Shown one piece after another: positions 53,297-62,291 of a stretch of DNA of 64,000 nt. The notes below the pieces were generated by a model. The model did no database searches, was not told the DNA's origin, and saw only the letters and a program-made list of their open reading frames with translations. Made by a program: the position numbers and the translations under genes. This DNA is from Flavobacterium quisquiliarum (GTDB lineage: Bacteria; Bacteroidota; Bacteroidia; Flavobacteriales; Flavobacteriaceae), in contig NZ_WWEM01000022.1 of NCBI RefSeq assembly GCF_019308285.1, positions 1-64,000 of the forward strand, read 5' to 3'. The first letter of the stretch is position 1; every line of letters starts with the position of its first letter.

Positions 53297-54403
53297 ATGA
53301 CATCGGAAATAATTTATAAATACTTATCTAATGAAGCTTCAGAACAAGAAGTACAGCAACTTTTTGAATGGATTGAAGCCTCAGAAGAAAACAAAAAGCA
53401 ATTTATATCTTTAAAAAAGACTTGGGCCTTAACCGCGCTTTCCGGAACTATTTCACGTGAAGTTCCAGTAGTGGCATTACAACCAAAAAATAAAATAAGA
53501 ACGTATTTTAAATACGCGGCCATTCTTGTTGTTTTATTTGGTTTAGGAAAACTGGCTTTTTATTTTAATGAAAGAACAGCTGTTTCAAAAGAAGTTGTTC
53601 TGGAATTAGGCGATGGACGTTTGGAATTTTTTACCGAAAAGAATCTGAATACATTGGTGAATGATAAAGGCGAACTGGTTGCCAGAAAATTCCCTGATCA
53701 GATTGTTTATTTCGGAAAAGTTCAGGATGAAGACGTTTTATACAATACCTTAAAAATTCCGTACGGAAAAACATTTAAACTAAAACTTTCAGATGGTACT
53801 CTGGTAAGTTTAAATTCAGGAACTACTTTACGTTATCCTGAGCAATTTGGTATAAACGGTAATAGAAATGTTTATTTAACCGGTGAAGCATTTTTTGAAG
53901 TTGCTAAAGACAAGCAGCATCCGTTTATTGTACATTCAGATCAGGTTGAAATTGAAGTTCTTGGAACGCGTTTCAATGTAAGTGCTTACCCTGAAGACAA
54001 AACCGTGAGCAGTGTTTTGGTTGAAGGAAGTATTAAAATGTCTGAAAAAGAAAATCCTTTAAATACTGTTTTGCTAAAGCCTTCCCAAATGGCTATATGG
54101 CAGAATCAGTCTAAGAAAATTACAACGAAAAATGTTGATACTTCTTTTTATGAAGCTTGGACACAAGGTGAACTTGCCTTCAACAATACCCCATTTTCTA
54201 CCATTACAAAAATAATTGAGCGTACCTACGACGTTGAAATCATCAACGAAAATGCTGTTTTGGCCAAACAGAATTTTACTGGCTCAATTAAAATCAGTGA
54301 GTCTAGTGTCGAAAACATTTTAGATCTTCTAAAACGTGACACGCCTTTTAATTATTCTATTGAACAAAAAACAATTACCATTAAACCTATTTTCCACAAC
54401 TAA
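53297..54403 (+). CDS. FecR family anti-sigma factor
   Basis: A 368-residue inner-membrane anti-sigma factor. The cytoplasmic N-terminal part (1-70) starts EIIYKYLSNEASEQEVQQLF. One membrane span lies at about 72-90 (KYAAILVVLFGLGKLAFYF). The periplasmic FecR domain (about 150-250) has IPYGKTFKLKLSDGTLVSLN, TTLRYPEQF and RNVYLTGEAFFEVAKDKQHP, FIVHSDQVEIEVLGTRFNVS. A C-terminal DUF4974-like domain has FNNTPFSTITKIIERTYDVE. Length and order match FecR of Bacteroidota. It probably receives the signal from the STN domain of the next gene product and holds the FecI-like sigma factor inactive. Confidence 0.94.
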   Translation: MTSEIIYKYLSNEASEQEVQQLFEWIEASEENKKQFISLKKTWALTALSGTISREVPVVALQPKNKIRTYFKYAAILVVLFGLGKLAFYFNERTAVSKEVVLELGDGRLEFFTEKNLNTLVNDKGELVARKFPDQIVYFGKVQDEDVLYNTLKIPYGKTFKLKLSDGTLVSLNSGTTLRYPEQFGINGNRNVYLTGEAFFEVAKDKQHPFIVHSDQVEIEVLGTRFNVSAYPEDKTVSSVLVEGSIKMSEKENPLNTVLLKPSQMAIWQNQSKKITTKNVDTSFYEAWTQGELAFNNTPFSTITKIIERTYDVEIINENAVLAKQNFTGSIKISESSVENILDLLKRDTPFNYSIEQKTITIKPIFHN

Positions 54404-54410
54404 ATAAAAC

Positions 54411-57400
54411 ATGACTTTAATGATACCCAATAACTTAAGAAAAATTCTGTTTTTCTTGGCCCTCCTTATATCCAGTTTTAAAGGTTTTGCGCAAAACAAA
54501 ACCATTACTTTACATGTCAAAAACAAACCTATAAGCCAAATTATCAAATCTATTGAAGCACAATCTGATTTTAGAATCATTTATAATGCTAAAAAAATCG
54601 ATGCAGAGCAGTTAGCCGATATTGATGTTGATAATGCTTCGTTAGAAACTACTTTAAAAAAGTTATTAAAAGGCACAAATATCTCCTATTACATTCAGAA
54701 AAAGCAGGTTTTATTGACAGATGCAACGCCTATTGACCAATCTAATTCGGATGTACAGGAAACCGATCGAATTATAAAAGGAACCGTTTACAGCGCAAAA
54801 GTCAGACAGCCACTTCCTGGAGCAACAATTCGCATTCAAGGAACTGGAATGGGCGCTATAACGGACTATAATGGAAAATTTGCTTATGAACTAAAAGGAA
54901 ACAACATTAAAAATCAGGTGCTTGAAGTTGGTTTCTTGGGAATGGAAACACAGACTCAAACCGCTGGTTATAAAAAAGATTTTGTTTTTTATCTTAAAGA
55001 AGTTAGTGACGAATTGGATCAGGTTGTAATCACTTCTTCATACGGAACTAAAAAACTGAAAGAAGAAATTGTAGGAAGTATTTCAACTATTACAGCTAAA
55101 GATATTCCTGTACAACAAGCTTCTGAAAGTATAGATAAAATGCTTGAAGGACAGATTGCAGGGGTTTTAATTGAGAACACATCTGGAGTTGGCGGACCAG
55201 TAAAAATCAACATTAGAGGTCAGGGAACTTTGACACCAATAAATGGAAACATAACGGGTACTTCTACTCAGCCTTTAATAATTGTTGACGGGATTATTAT
55301 GAGCGAAGAAACTTTTATTGACAGCTCCTTCTTTAATGGTAGAACTTCATTTTCAGAAAGTTTGTCAAATCCATTGGCACAAATTGCTCCCGAAAATATT
55401 GAAAGCTTTACAGTATTAAAAGATGCGGCTGCAGTTGGTATTTATGGTGCAGATGGAGCAAATGGTGTAATTTTGATCACAACTAAAAAGGGAAAAGTTG
55501 GAAAAACAAAATTTGGTTTTTCTAACCAGCTTGGAGTTTCTTCTGCCATAAATCAAATTAAATATTTAAATGGCGAACAGTATACCGAGATGCGAAATGC
55601 ATATCTAAAAGGTACAAGTTCTACCGCACTTATTTCTTATAACGGCGTCAATACTGACTGGTTTGATTTATTAAATACTAATGGAATTTACAATAAGTAT
55701 AATTTTAATGTTTCTGGAGCAGATTCTAAATTCTCTTACAGAACTAATATATCATATTTAGATATTGATGAACCTCAATTGGGAAATAAAACAAAACAAT
55801 TAAATGCAGGTATCAATTTAGGTTATAAACTTTCAAAATTAGATGTAAATCTATTTTTGAATCCAAGTTACATACAAAAAACAGCTCCAAATATTTATTA
55901 TTCATTTGCTTACCTTCCTACTTTAAGTCCTTATAATAAAGATGGTTCTTATACTTTAACTGGTTTAACAGGTGTAACTGGAGGAAATCCGTTAGCCGCT
56001 ATTGCGCAAAACAAAAATGAAACTGATACTTATGGGATATTAGGAAGCTTAAATTTAAATTATAAGCTTAATGATGTTTTTAAATTCTCAACTCTTTTTG
56101 GAATAGATTTTAAAGACAAAGAACAAGACCGCTATTTCTCAGGAGAAAATGAAAGTGGTCGTACAAGCGGTAGTTTTATTTTGGATGGCATTACTTATAA
56201 TAACTGGGGAAGAAGAGCCATTAATAACAGAAAAACAACAAAATGGAACTGGCAGGGTCAAATCCTTTTCAATAAAGAAATCAATAAAAATAATGGCATT
56301 GACGGAGTTTTGGGATTTGAATTAGCTGAAGAAAAAGGAAAATTCAATTATATGGCAGGAACTGGTTTTATTAATCCAAATGTTATTAATCCTGTTTCAA
56401 ATGCATTACAAGACGATAATCCTGAGACGCTTACAATAGATGAGAGAAGAACAAAACAAACTTATGAGTACGAGATTAGTAATGCTTCACGTGTTTCTTT
56501 ATTTTCACAGGTTAACTATAATTATAAAAAGAAATATTTTTTCTTAGGAAATTTTAGACGCGACCAAAGTTCTGTTTTTGGCGATGATACCAACGTTGCT
56601 TTAAACAGCGGAGCAGGTCTGGCATGGATTATAAGTAATGAAAACTATTTAAAATCAAACAGCTGGATTGATTTCTTAAAATTAAAAGTTAGTTATGGTT
56701 CTACAGGTAATTCACGAATAGGTTCTTATCGCTCTAAGGGTTTATACACTTTTGCTCAAAACGGTTATAATGGTGGAAATTATGCTAATCCGAGTGCTGC
56801 TCCAAACGGGCATTTAAGCTGGGAAAAAAATAAAAAATTTAATGCTGGAGTCGATTTTAATGTCTTTAATGTTGTAGAAATGACATTAGAGTATTACTAC
56901 GATGACTTATCTGATCTTATTGTATCCCGCGAAATTCCAGCAGAAAATGGTTATACGTCAGTAGAATTAAATGCAGCTGATATGTATAACAAAGGTTTTG
57001 AATTTACAACAAAATTTAAATGGTTTCAAAAAGGTAAATTTAAATGGAGTACCTCTTTTAACATCGCTACCTTAAAAAATAAAATAACAGACTTAAAAGG
57101 TTTGGGAGACGAATATTCTGTAGCGAACCTTGCTATCGCTCAAAAAATCGGTCACAGCACTTCAACAATTTGGGGAGTTAATTGGGTTGGTGTAGATCCT
57201 GCAACAGGTCGTGATATGATAAAAAAGAATGGTCAGGTGTATGATGCTGCTACTTATGCAAGATTGTTTACAAATGCTGACTGGGAACCAATTGGAAACA
57301 CACAACCTAAAGCTTTTGGAGGTTTTAGCAACCGAATTTCATATAATGATATAACATTATCAATAACAGGAGCTTATCAATGGGGAGGAAGTAAATTAGT

Positions 57401-57767
57401 TTCAGATGAAATCATTGCAAAATACAGAAACACTATTAACAGAAACTTGTCTGTAAACGCAATGGATTACTGGAAAAATCCTGGAGATATCGTAACACAG
57501 CCTGCTCCAGGAAACAATACGTTGATTCCAAATATGAGCAAATATGTTTATGATGCTACTTACATTAAAATCAGTAATATCAACCTAAGTTATAATGTGC
57601 CGCTAAAAAATACATTTCTTGATGCATTAACTCTTTTTGGAGATGTTTCAAATGCACTTTACTGGTACAAAGAAAAAAGCCCTAAAGGCATGAATGGCAT
57701 TAGAGAGTTTAGTTACACTTATCCTCAGGCCAGAACAATTTCCATGGGTATTAATGCTAAATTCTAA
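54411..57767 (+). CDS. SusC/RagA family TonB-linked transporter with STN signalling domain
   Basis: A 1118-residue outer-membrane importer. Signal peptide (about 1-27, ending FKGFAQ); STN domain at about 30-103 (TITLHVKNKPISQIIKSIEA, FRIIYNAKKI); carboxypeptidase-like domain at about 121-205 (IIKGTVYSAKVRQPLPGATI). The plug has the SusC motifs QVVITSSYGTKKLKEEIVGS, GVGGPVKINIRGQGT and FTVLKDAAAVGIYGADGANG. The barrel ends ISMGINAKF. The STN domain is what links substrate binding to FecR and the sigma factor. The gap to fecR is 7 bp and to susD 2 bp. No carbohydrate enzyme lies in the operon, so the cargo could be a glycan, peptide or metal chelate. Confidence 0.95.
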   Translation: MTLMIPNNLRKILFFLALLISSFKGFAQNKTITLHVKNKPISQIIKSIEAQSDFRIIYNAKKIDAEQLADIDVDNASLETTLKKLLKGTNISYYIQKKQVLLTDATPIDQSNSDVQETDRIIKGTVYSAKVRQPLPGATIRIQGTGMGAITDYNGKFAYELKGNNIKNQVLEVGFLGMETQTQTAGYKKDFVFYLKEVSDELDQVVITSSYGTKKLKEEIVGSISTITAKDIPVQQASESIDKMLEGQIAGVLIENTSGVGGPVKINIRGQGTLTPINGNITGTSTQPLIIVDGIIMSEETFIDSSFFNGRTSFSESLSNPLAQIAPENIESFTVLKDAAAVGIYGADGANGVILITTKKGKVGKTKFGFSNQLGVSSAINQIKYLNGEQYTEMRNAYLKGTSSTALISYNGVNTDWFDLLNTNGIYNKYNFNVSGADSKFSYRTNISYLDIDEPQLGNKTKQLNAGINLGYKLSKLDVNLFLNPSYIQKTAPNIYYSFAYLPTLSPYNKDGSYTLTGLTGVTGGNPLAAIAQNKNETDTYGILGSLNLNYKLNDVFKFSTLFGIDFKDKEQDRYFSGENESGRTSGSFILDGITYNNWGRRAINNRKTTKWNWQGQILFNKEINKNNGIDGVLGFELAEEKGKFNYMAGTGFINPNVINPVSNALQDDNPETLTIDERRTKQTYEYEISNASRVSLFSQVNYNYKKKYFFLGNFRRDQSSVFGDDTNVALNSGAGLAWIISNENYLKSNSWIDFLKLKVSYGSTGNSRIGSYRSKGLYTFAQNGYNGGNYANPSAAPNGHLSWEKNKKFNAGVDFNVFNVVEMTLEYYYDDLSDLIVSREIPAENGYTSVELNAADMYNKGFEFTTKFKWFQKGKFKWSTSFNIATLKNKITDLKGLGDEYSVANLAIAQKIGHSTSTIWGVNWVGVDPATGRDMIKKNGQVYDAATYARLFTNADWEPIGNTQPKAFGGFSNRISYNDITLSITGAYQWGGSKLVSDEIIAKYRNTINRNLSVNAMDYWKNPGDIVTQPAPGNNTLIPNMSKYVYDATYIKISNINLSYNVPLKNTFLDALTLFGDVSNALYWYKEKSPKGMNGIREFSYTYPQARTISMGINAKF

Positions 57768-57769
57768 AA

Positions 57770-59254
57770 ATGATGAAGTACTTTAAAAATATAAATAAAT
57801 TCAAATTTCCTTTGCTTCTGGCTGTAATCTGCTTATTCCAAAGTTGCAGTGATTTTTTAGAACAGGAACCAGGCACACAAACTTCTATTAACGAGCAGTT
57901 GTCAACAAAACAAGGAGTTTTAACAGCTTTAAACGGTTTATACCGTGAACTTGAACAAAATGTAAAAAGTGAAGCTTTTGTAGTGTATGCAGATCTTCAG
58001 GGAGGAAATCTAAAATTTGCTCCCTCAGTAACCACTTCAACTACAGTTGGTTCTATTGGTGTTCCTAGCAGTGTTGAGCTATTATATAATTTTGATGATT
58101 TAGCCAATGATTCAGATTTAGCCAGTTTTTACAGCAATAGTTATGACATTATTAATCAGGCTAATTTAATTTTGGAATTTACTGATGCATTAAAAGATGC
58201 AACAGCTAATGAAAAAAGTCAGATAAAAGCCGAAGCCCTGACAGCAAGAGCTTATTCTCATTTTTTACTAAGTGAATTATACAGTCAAAATTACGGTTTT
58301 ACTGATGATGCTTCGCATAAAGGAATTGTTTACATGACTAAATCAATTACTGACGGAATTCAATATCCTGCTAGAGAAACTGCATCGAACACTTACGATT
58401 TGATTATAAGTGATCTTAAAGGTGCTTTAAATCTTTATTCGGATACCGTTCTTTTAAATGGTTATAGCTATTCTTATTTCAATAAAAACAATGCAAAAGC
58501 CTTACTATCGAGAGTTTATTTATCTAAAAAAGATTGGAAAAATGCTTATGACACCGCTGATGATGTTATTACAAATTCTGGAGTCAGTTTAGTAAGCTCC
58601 GCAAATTATATTGCTGAATGGAAAAAGCCAGATCTTCCAGTATCAGAAATTTTATTAGAATTTTCTATACCAAGAAACCAAGAAGGAGCATCAAGTGGCT
58701 CTATGGCAGCATTTTTTGGATACAGTTCAAATTCTATCTATGGTAAGTATGTTGCTTCGCTAGATTTATTGAATTTATATGAAACAGGAGATATTCGCAG
58801 GGAATTATACACAAACCATCCCTTAACTACATCGGTTAATTTAGAGGCTAAAACATTAGACTATTATTTTACTGAAAAATTTCAAGGAAATCCTGGATAT
58901 GTTGCTTTCAGATTAAGCGAACAATATCTAATTCGTGCAGAGGCCGCTTTAGAACTTAATAATACCGATCAAGCGGTAAAAGATCTTAATACTATCAGAA
59001 CAAGAGCAAATGCAACTGTTTTTCAAAACTCTGAGAGCCTTAGGGATGCCATATTTTTGGAAAGAAGAAAAGAACTTAGTTTCGAAGGCTATTTCTTATT
59101 TGATATTGCCCGAAATAAAAAAGATGTCTCGAGAAACGATGGTTGTGTTTCATTTAGCTGCAGCCTAACTTATCCATCACCAAAATTTATATTGCCAATA
59201 CCGCGTCGTAATATTAACCTTAACACAAACTTAAAACAAAATGAATCGTATTAA
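57770..59254 (+). CDS. SusD/RagB family outer membrane lipoprotein
   Basis: A 494-residue SusD homologue. It has a lipoprotein signal (LLAVICLFQSC, Cys about residue 27) then SDFLEQEPGTQTSINEQLST, helices with AEALTARAYSHFLLSELYSQ, and a C-terminal half with RLSEQYLIRAEAALELNNTD and ERRKELSFEGYFLFDIAR. It ends in FILPIPRRNINLNTNLKQNE, the family's usual last motif. It partners the SusC encoded 2 bp upstream. Its 3' end overlaps the start of the next lipoprotein gene by 14 bp. It is only distantly like the SusD at 16522, consistent with a different ligand. Confidence 0.95.
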   Translation: MMKYFKNINKFKFPLLLAVICLFQSCSDFLEQEPGTQTSINEQLSTKQGVLTALNGLYRELEQNVKSEAFVVYADLQGGNLKFAPSVTTSTTVGSIGVPSSVELLYNFDDLANDSDLASFYSNSYDIINQANLILEFTDALKDATANEKSQIKAEALTARAYSHFLLSELYSQNYGFTDDASHKGIVYMTKSITDGIQYPARETASNTYDLIISDLKGALNLYSDTVLLNGYSYSYFNKNNAKALLSRVYLSKKDWKNAYDTADDVITNSGVSLVSSANYIAEWKKPDLPVSEILLEFSIPRNQEGASSGSMAAFFGYSSNSIYGKYVASLDLLNLYETGDIRRELYTNHPLTTSVNLEAKTLDYYFTEKFQGNPGYVAFRLSEQYLIRAEAALELNNTDQAVKDLNTIRTRANATVFQNSESLRDAIFLERRKELSFEGYFLFDIARNKKDVSRNDGCVSFSCSLTYPSPKFILPIPRRNINLNTNLKQNESY

Positions 59255-60704
59255 ATTTATATCCATCGTAAGTATTGTTTTAGCGCTGTTTTCTTGTTCA
59301 AAAGATGATTACAGATTAGATACAACTGTTGATCCTTTTGTAAGGTTTAATTTTATGGTAAACAGTAACAACATACCAATCGAATATCCTGTTGTAAATA
59401 CCACTACCATACCTATAGAAACGTATGAAAATCAGTCGGTAAGGGTTTTAAAAATTCCTGTAAGTTTGACAAGTAAAAATTTAAAAGAAGCTGTCACAGT
59501 AAATTTTAGCTCCTCAACATCCGGAGATAGCAATAGTTTTAGCGTTGAGCCTAAAAATACGTTGCGTTTTGAAGGCACAAAACTTACCGATACTATTTAT
59601 CTTTCATTTGAAAAAAGATGGACAGATAAACAGTCCATCACTTTACAATTAGAGAATGCATCCGATCCTGAAATACATATAGGAAATCTTAATTCATACG
59701 CACCTAACAAAACTTTTACAGTTAATTTAGGAAGCATAAATACTGTTTACACTTTTCCTGTATCACAGCTTATTGTTAAAGGAGAAGTAGGTGAAACTAT
59801 CGATTTTAAAGTAAATTTCCCTAACGGATTTATTCCGTCAGAAATTGAAAATGCGAATATTTTTAAATTTCAAAATGGTTTCGAATATTCTCTTACACAT
59901 GATGATTATGGCACTAACAGGAGCTCAATAACCTATCATTTAACATTATTGGAAGATATTCAAAACGACGATGCACGTTATGAATCAAAAATTACGCTAG
60001 TCAATACCCCAAACTATATTGCTACTGGAAGTACTGGTTTAACAATAGTAAAACCAATAAAATCGCCTAGAGACATTCAGGCAAATCCGGCATCTAAATT
60101 TACAGACCCAACAAATGCTTTTTATTTGACTTATGGAGAACATTGGTTTAATAATAATGGTAACTGTACCTGGCAGACCTTTAATGCTCTGACTTTTCCA
60201 GTTGTAGTTACAAAAGACAATGAAAATGCTATTTTGTACAGCGACAAAGGAACTGCAAATCCAAATGATGACGTATATCACGATGCATTCAAAATTGGTT
60301 TTAACGTTGCGAGTGGTACCAATACTGTAAATTCTTTCGGTCTAAAAAGATGGTTCTCTAACGAAAGTAACTCGGCAGCGATTTCTCCTGGATTTAATAT
60401 TACCTCAGCTTTAGAGTTTTTCCCAGCAAATGGAACAAGCAAAACCGAAGGAACTGTATTAGTAATTCCGCAAGATATTACAATTGGATCTAGTGCTACA
60501 AATACTCATGTCATAGCTATTTCAGGAGAAGGAACATATAAAGAAATCAGTGCTGGTTTGTATGAAATCTCATTTGAATTGAAGCTTACAAATGATAAAC
60601 TTTTTGGAGGAACAGTTTCAACACAATACAGAATGTATAATAATAGAACCTATCCTAAACCGGCTGCTTTAAGTATATCGTGTCCTAAAGAAGTTACGCT
60701 TTAG
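59241..60704 (+). CDS. Unrecognised SusCD-linked lipoprotein
   Basis: A 487-residue lipoprotein (signal FISIVSIVLALFSC, Cys about residue 19) whose family I do not recognise. The N-terminal half reads like one or two Ig/Calx-beta-like modules (EAVTVNFSSSTSGDSNSFSV, LRFEGTKLTDTIYLSFEKRW, TDKQSITLQLENASDPEI), similar in style to the DUF4843/DUF1735 lipoproteins found beside SusD. The C-terminal half (about 280-480) is beta-rich with many Asn, Gly and Thr and motifs such as YGEHWFNNNGNCTWQTFNAL. It is the last gene coupled to susCD by overlap (14 bp) and is probably a surface protein that helps capture the ligand. A hairpin follows 61 bp after its stop. Confidence 0.72.
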   Translation: MNRIKFISIVSIVLALFSCSKDDYRLDTTVDPFVRFNFMVNSNNIPIEYPVVNTTTIPIETYENQSVRVLKIPVSLTSKNLKEAVTVNFSSSTSGDSNSFSVEPKNTLRFEGTKLTDTIYLSFEKRWTDKQSITLQLENASDPEIHIGNLNSYAPNKTFTVNLGSINTVYTFPVSQLIVKGEVGETIDFKVNFPNGFIPSEIENANIFKFQNGFEYSLTHDDYGTNRSSITYHLTLLEDIQNDDARYESKITLVNTPNYIATGSTGLTIVKPIKSPRDIQANPASKFTDPTNAFYLTYGEHWFNNNGNCTWQTFNALTFPVVVTKDNENAILYSDKGTANPNDDVYHDAFKIGFNVASGTNTVNSFGLKRWFSNESNSAAISPGFNITSALEFFPANGTSKTEGTVLVIPQDITIGSSATNTHVIAISGEGTYKEISAGLYEISFELKLTNDKLFGGTVSTQYRMYNNRTYPKPAALSISCPKEVTL

Positions 60705-60764
60705 TGTTCAGTGTACAGATTTTAGTGTTCAGTCGCAGTTGACAGCTGAAAATCGAAACTTTTC

Positions 60765-60884
60765 AAGCTTTGTCAAAGTTTTAAACTTTGACAAAGCTTT
60801 TGGCATAAAAAAAATGTTTCAAGTTTCAGGTTTCAGGTTTCACGTTCTGCTGCAACTTGAAGCGTGAAACCTGAAACTTGAAAC
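60765..60884. terminator. Two hairpins between the lipoprotein and peroxidase genes
   Basis: First, AAGCTTTGTCAAAGTTT (60765-60781) and AAACTTTGACAAAGCTT (60783-60799) form a near-continuous 17-bp palindrome, possibly a terminator. Second, a GTTTCAAGTTTCAGGTTTCA arm (from 60815, with an internal duplication) pairs with the stretch ending GAAACTTGAAAC at 60884. An (A5-6)C-rich run of about 35 bp then precedes the peroxidase start. Confidence 0.65.
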
Positions 60885-60926
60885 AAATCAAAAAAAACAA
60901 AAAACAAAAAACAAAAAACAAAAGAG

Positions 60927-62069
60927 TTGAAAAAATTAATCTTACCAATCTTATTCCTGCTCGGATTATCGGCGTACAAAACAGCCGAAGGCTCCGATTA
61001 TATTGATATTCAAGAGTTACGAAAACTCTATTCCAGTGGCGATACCTCAAAATGGCCTGCTGCGGAACTACATGAAAGTATTGATAAATCTAAATTTCAG
61101 GATATTGGCGTACTTCCTGCTGTGCCTTATCCCGCTTATAATCCGTATTCTAAGGAAAAAGAGAGTCTGGGTAAGATTTTGTTTTTTGACCCAAGATTAT
61201 CTCGAAGTGGCCAAATTGCCTGCGCTTCCTGTCATAATCCAGAATTAGGATGGACAGATAATTTAACACGTTCGTTTGGACATGATCGTCAGACAGGAAA
61301 ACGCAATTCGATGACAATTCTAAATTCGGCGTATGCTACTTCCCTATTTTGGGACGGACGTGCTTCAAGTTTAGAAGATCAAGCACAATTTCCTGTTCAA
61401 GATCCTTTAGAAATGAACGAAAAACTAACGATTGCTGTTGATAAAATTGCCAAAATAAAAGGATATAATTCCTTATTTACTAAGGCTTTTGGAGATAAAA
61501 AAGTGACTTTAGAAAGAATACAATATGCCATCGCTACTTTCGAAAGATCTATAAATAGTCCGAAAAGTAAATTTGACCAGTTTGTAAGCGGAAAATCAGA
61601 TATTTATACGGACCAACAGGTAAAAGGACTTCATTTGTTCAGAACCAAAGCACAGTGTATTAACTGTCATAATACGCCTTATTTCAGCGACAATCAATTT
61701 CATAATGACGGACAGACTTTATTCGGAACCAAAAACGAAGATTTTGGACGTTATAATGTTACTAAAGATGTAAAAGATATTGGGAAATTTAGAACGCCGA
61801 CACTTCGCGAAGTCGTAAACACAAAACCTTGGATGCATCACGGCCATTTTCCGACTTTATTGGATGTTGTGGAATTGTACAATTTAGGAAATCCTTCTCC
61901 TGTTCAGAAAAAATATCTTGGAACTGCCAGAGATTCTTTAATTCCGAAAGTAGATCCAATGCTTAAAAAACTGGATTTAAGTAAGGAAGAAATGGGAGAT
62001 TTATTAGCTTTTATTGAAACTTTAAGCACGCCTACAAGAAGAATTATAATTCCAGAAATGCCAAAATAA
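60927..62069 (+). CDS. Dihaem cytochrome c peroxidase (CcpA/MauG family), TTG start
   Basis: A 380-residue periplasmic peroxidase reducing hydrogen peroxide with electrons from small cytochromes, or a MauG-like oxidase. Two haem c sites are visible: CASCH at 99-103 and CINCH at 244-248. Other family segments are GKILFFDPRLSRSGQIACAS, SMTILNSAYATSLFWDGRAS, ATFERSINSPKSKFDQFVSG and RTPTLREVVNTKPWMHHGHF. The signal peptide follows a TTG start at 60927 (MKKLILPILFLLGLSAY); no ATG or GTG is in frame nearby upstream. It lies 222 bp after the SusCD-linked lipoprotein, separated by hairpins, so co-regulation is uncertain. A strong terminator follows. Confidence 0.9.
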   Translation: MKKLILPILFLLGLSAYKTAEGSDYIDIQELRKLYSSGDTSKWPAAELHESIDKSKFQDIGVLPAVPYPAYNPYSKEKESLGKILFFDPRLSRSGQIACASCHNPELGWTDNLTRSFGHDRQTGKRNSMTILNSAYATSLFWDGRASSLEDQAQFPVQDPLEMNEKLTIAVDKIAKIKGYNSLFTKAFGDKKVTLERIQYAIATFERSINSPKSKFDQFVSGKSDIYTDQQVKGLHLFRTKAQCINCHNTPYFSDNQFHNDGQTLFGTKNEDFGRYNVTKDVKDIGKFRTPTLREVVNTKPWMHHGHFPTLLDVVELYNLGNPSPVQKKYLGTARDSLIPKVDPMLKKLDLSKEEMGDLLAFIETLSTPTRRIIIPEMPK

Positions 62070-62120
62070 TTTAGTTAGAATGATTTGTATTTTGCCCCAA
62101 CAATTTTGCAAATCTTGTAA

Positions 62121-62150
62121 GTCCTTTTCATTTTTGAAAAGGGCTTTTTT
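62121..62150 (+). terminator. Rho-independent terminator of the cytochrome c peroxidase gene
   Basis: GTCCTTTTC (62121-62129) pairs with GAAAAGGGC (62136-62144) around a 6-base loop and is followed by six T. Confidence 0.88.
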
Positions 62151-62240
62151 ATTGGAAAACCAACTTTTTTCATATTTTTTGATTATACTTTTATTGAAGC
62201 TTAGAATACCTTAACAGTCAAAAGAAGGACTTCGTTTTTT

Positions 62241-62248
62241 AAATTTGT
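62241..62248 (+). promoter_or_regulatory. Promoter -7 element TAAATTTG for the VOC gene
   Basis: TAnnTTTG match 44 bp upstream of the ATG at 62292, downstream of the peroxidase terminator. No -33 TTTG is visible. Confidence 0.48.
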
Positions 62249-62291
62249 TTGAAACAAAAAAGAAGTACTAATTCTTCTAAAAATAAGCATT

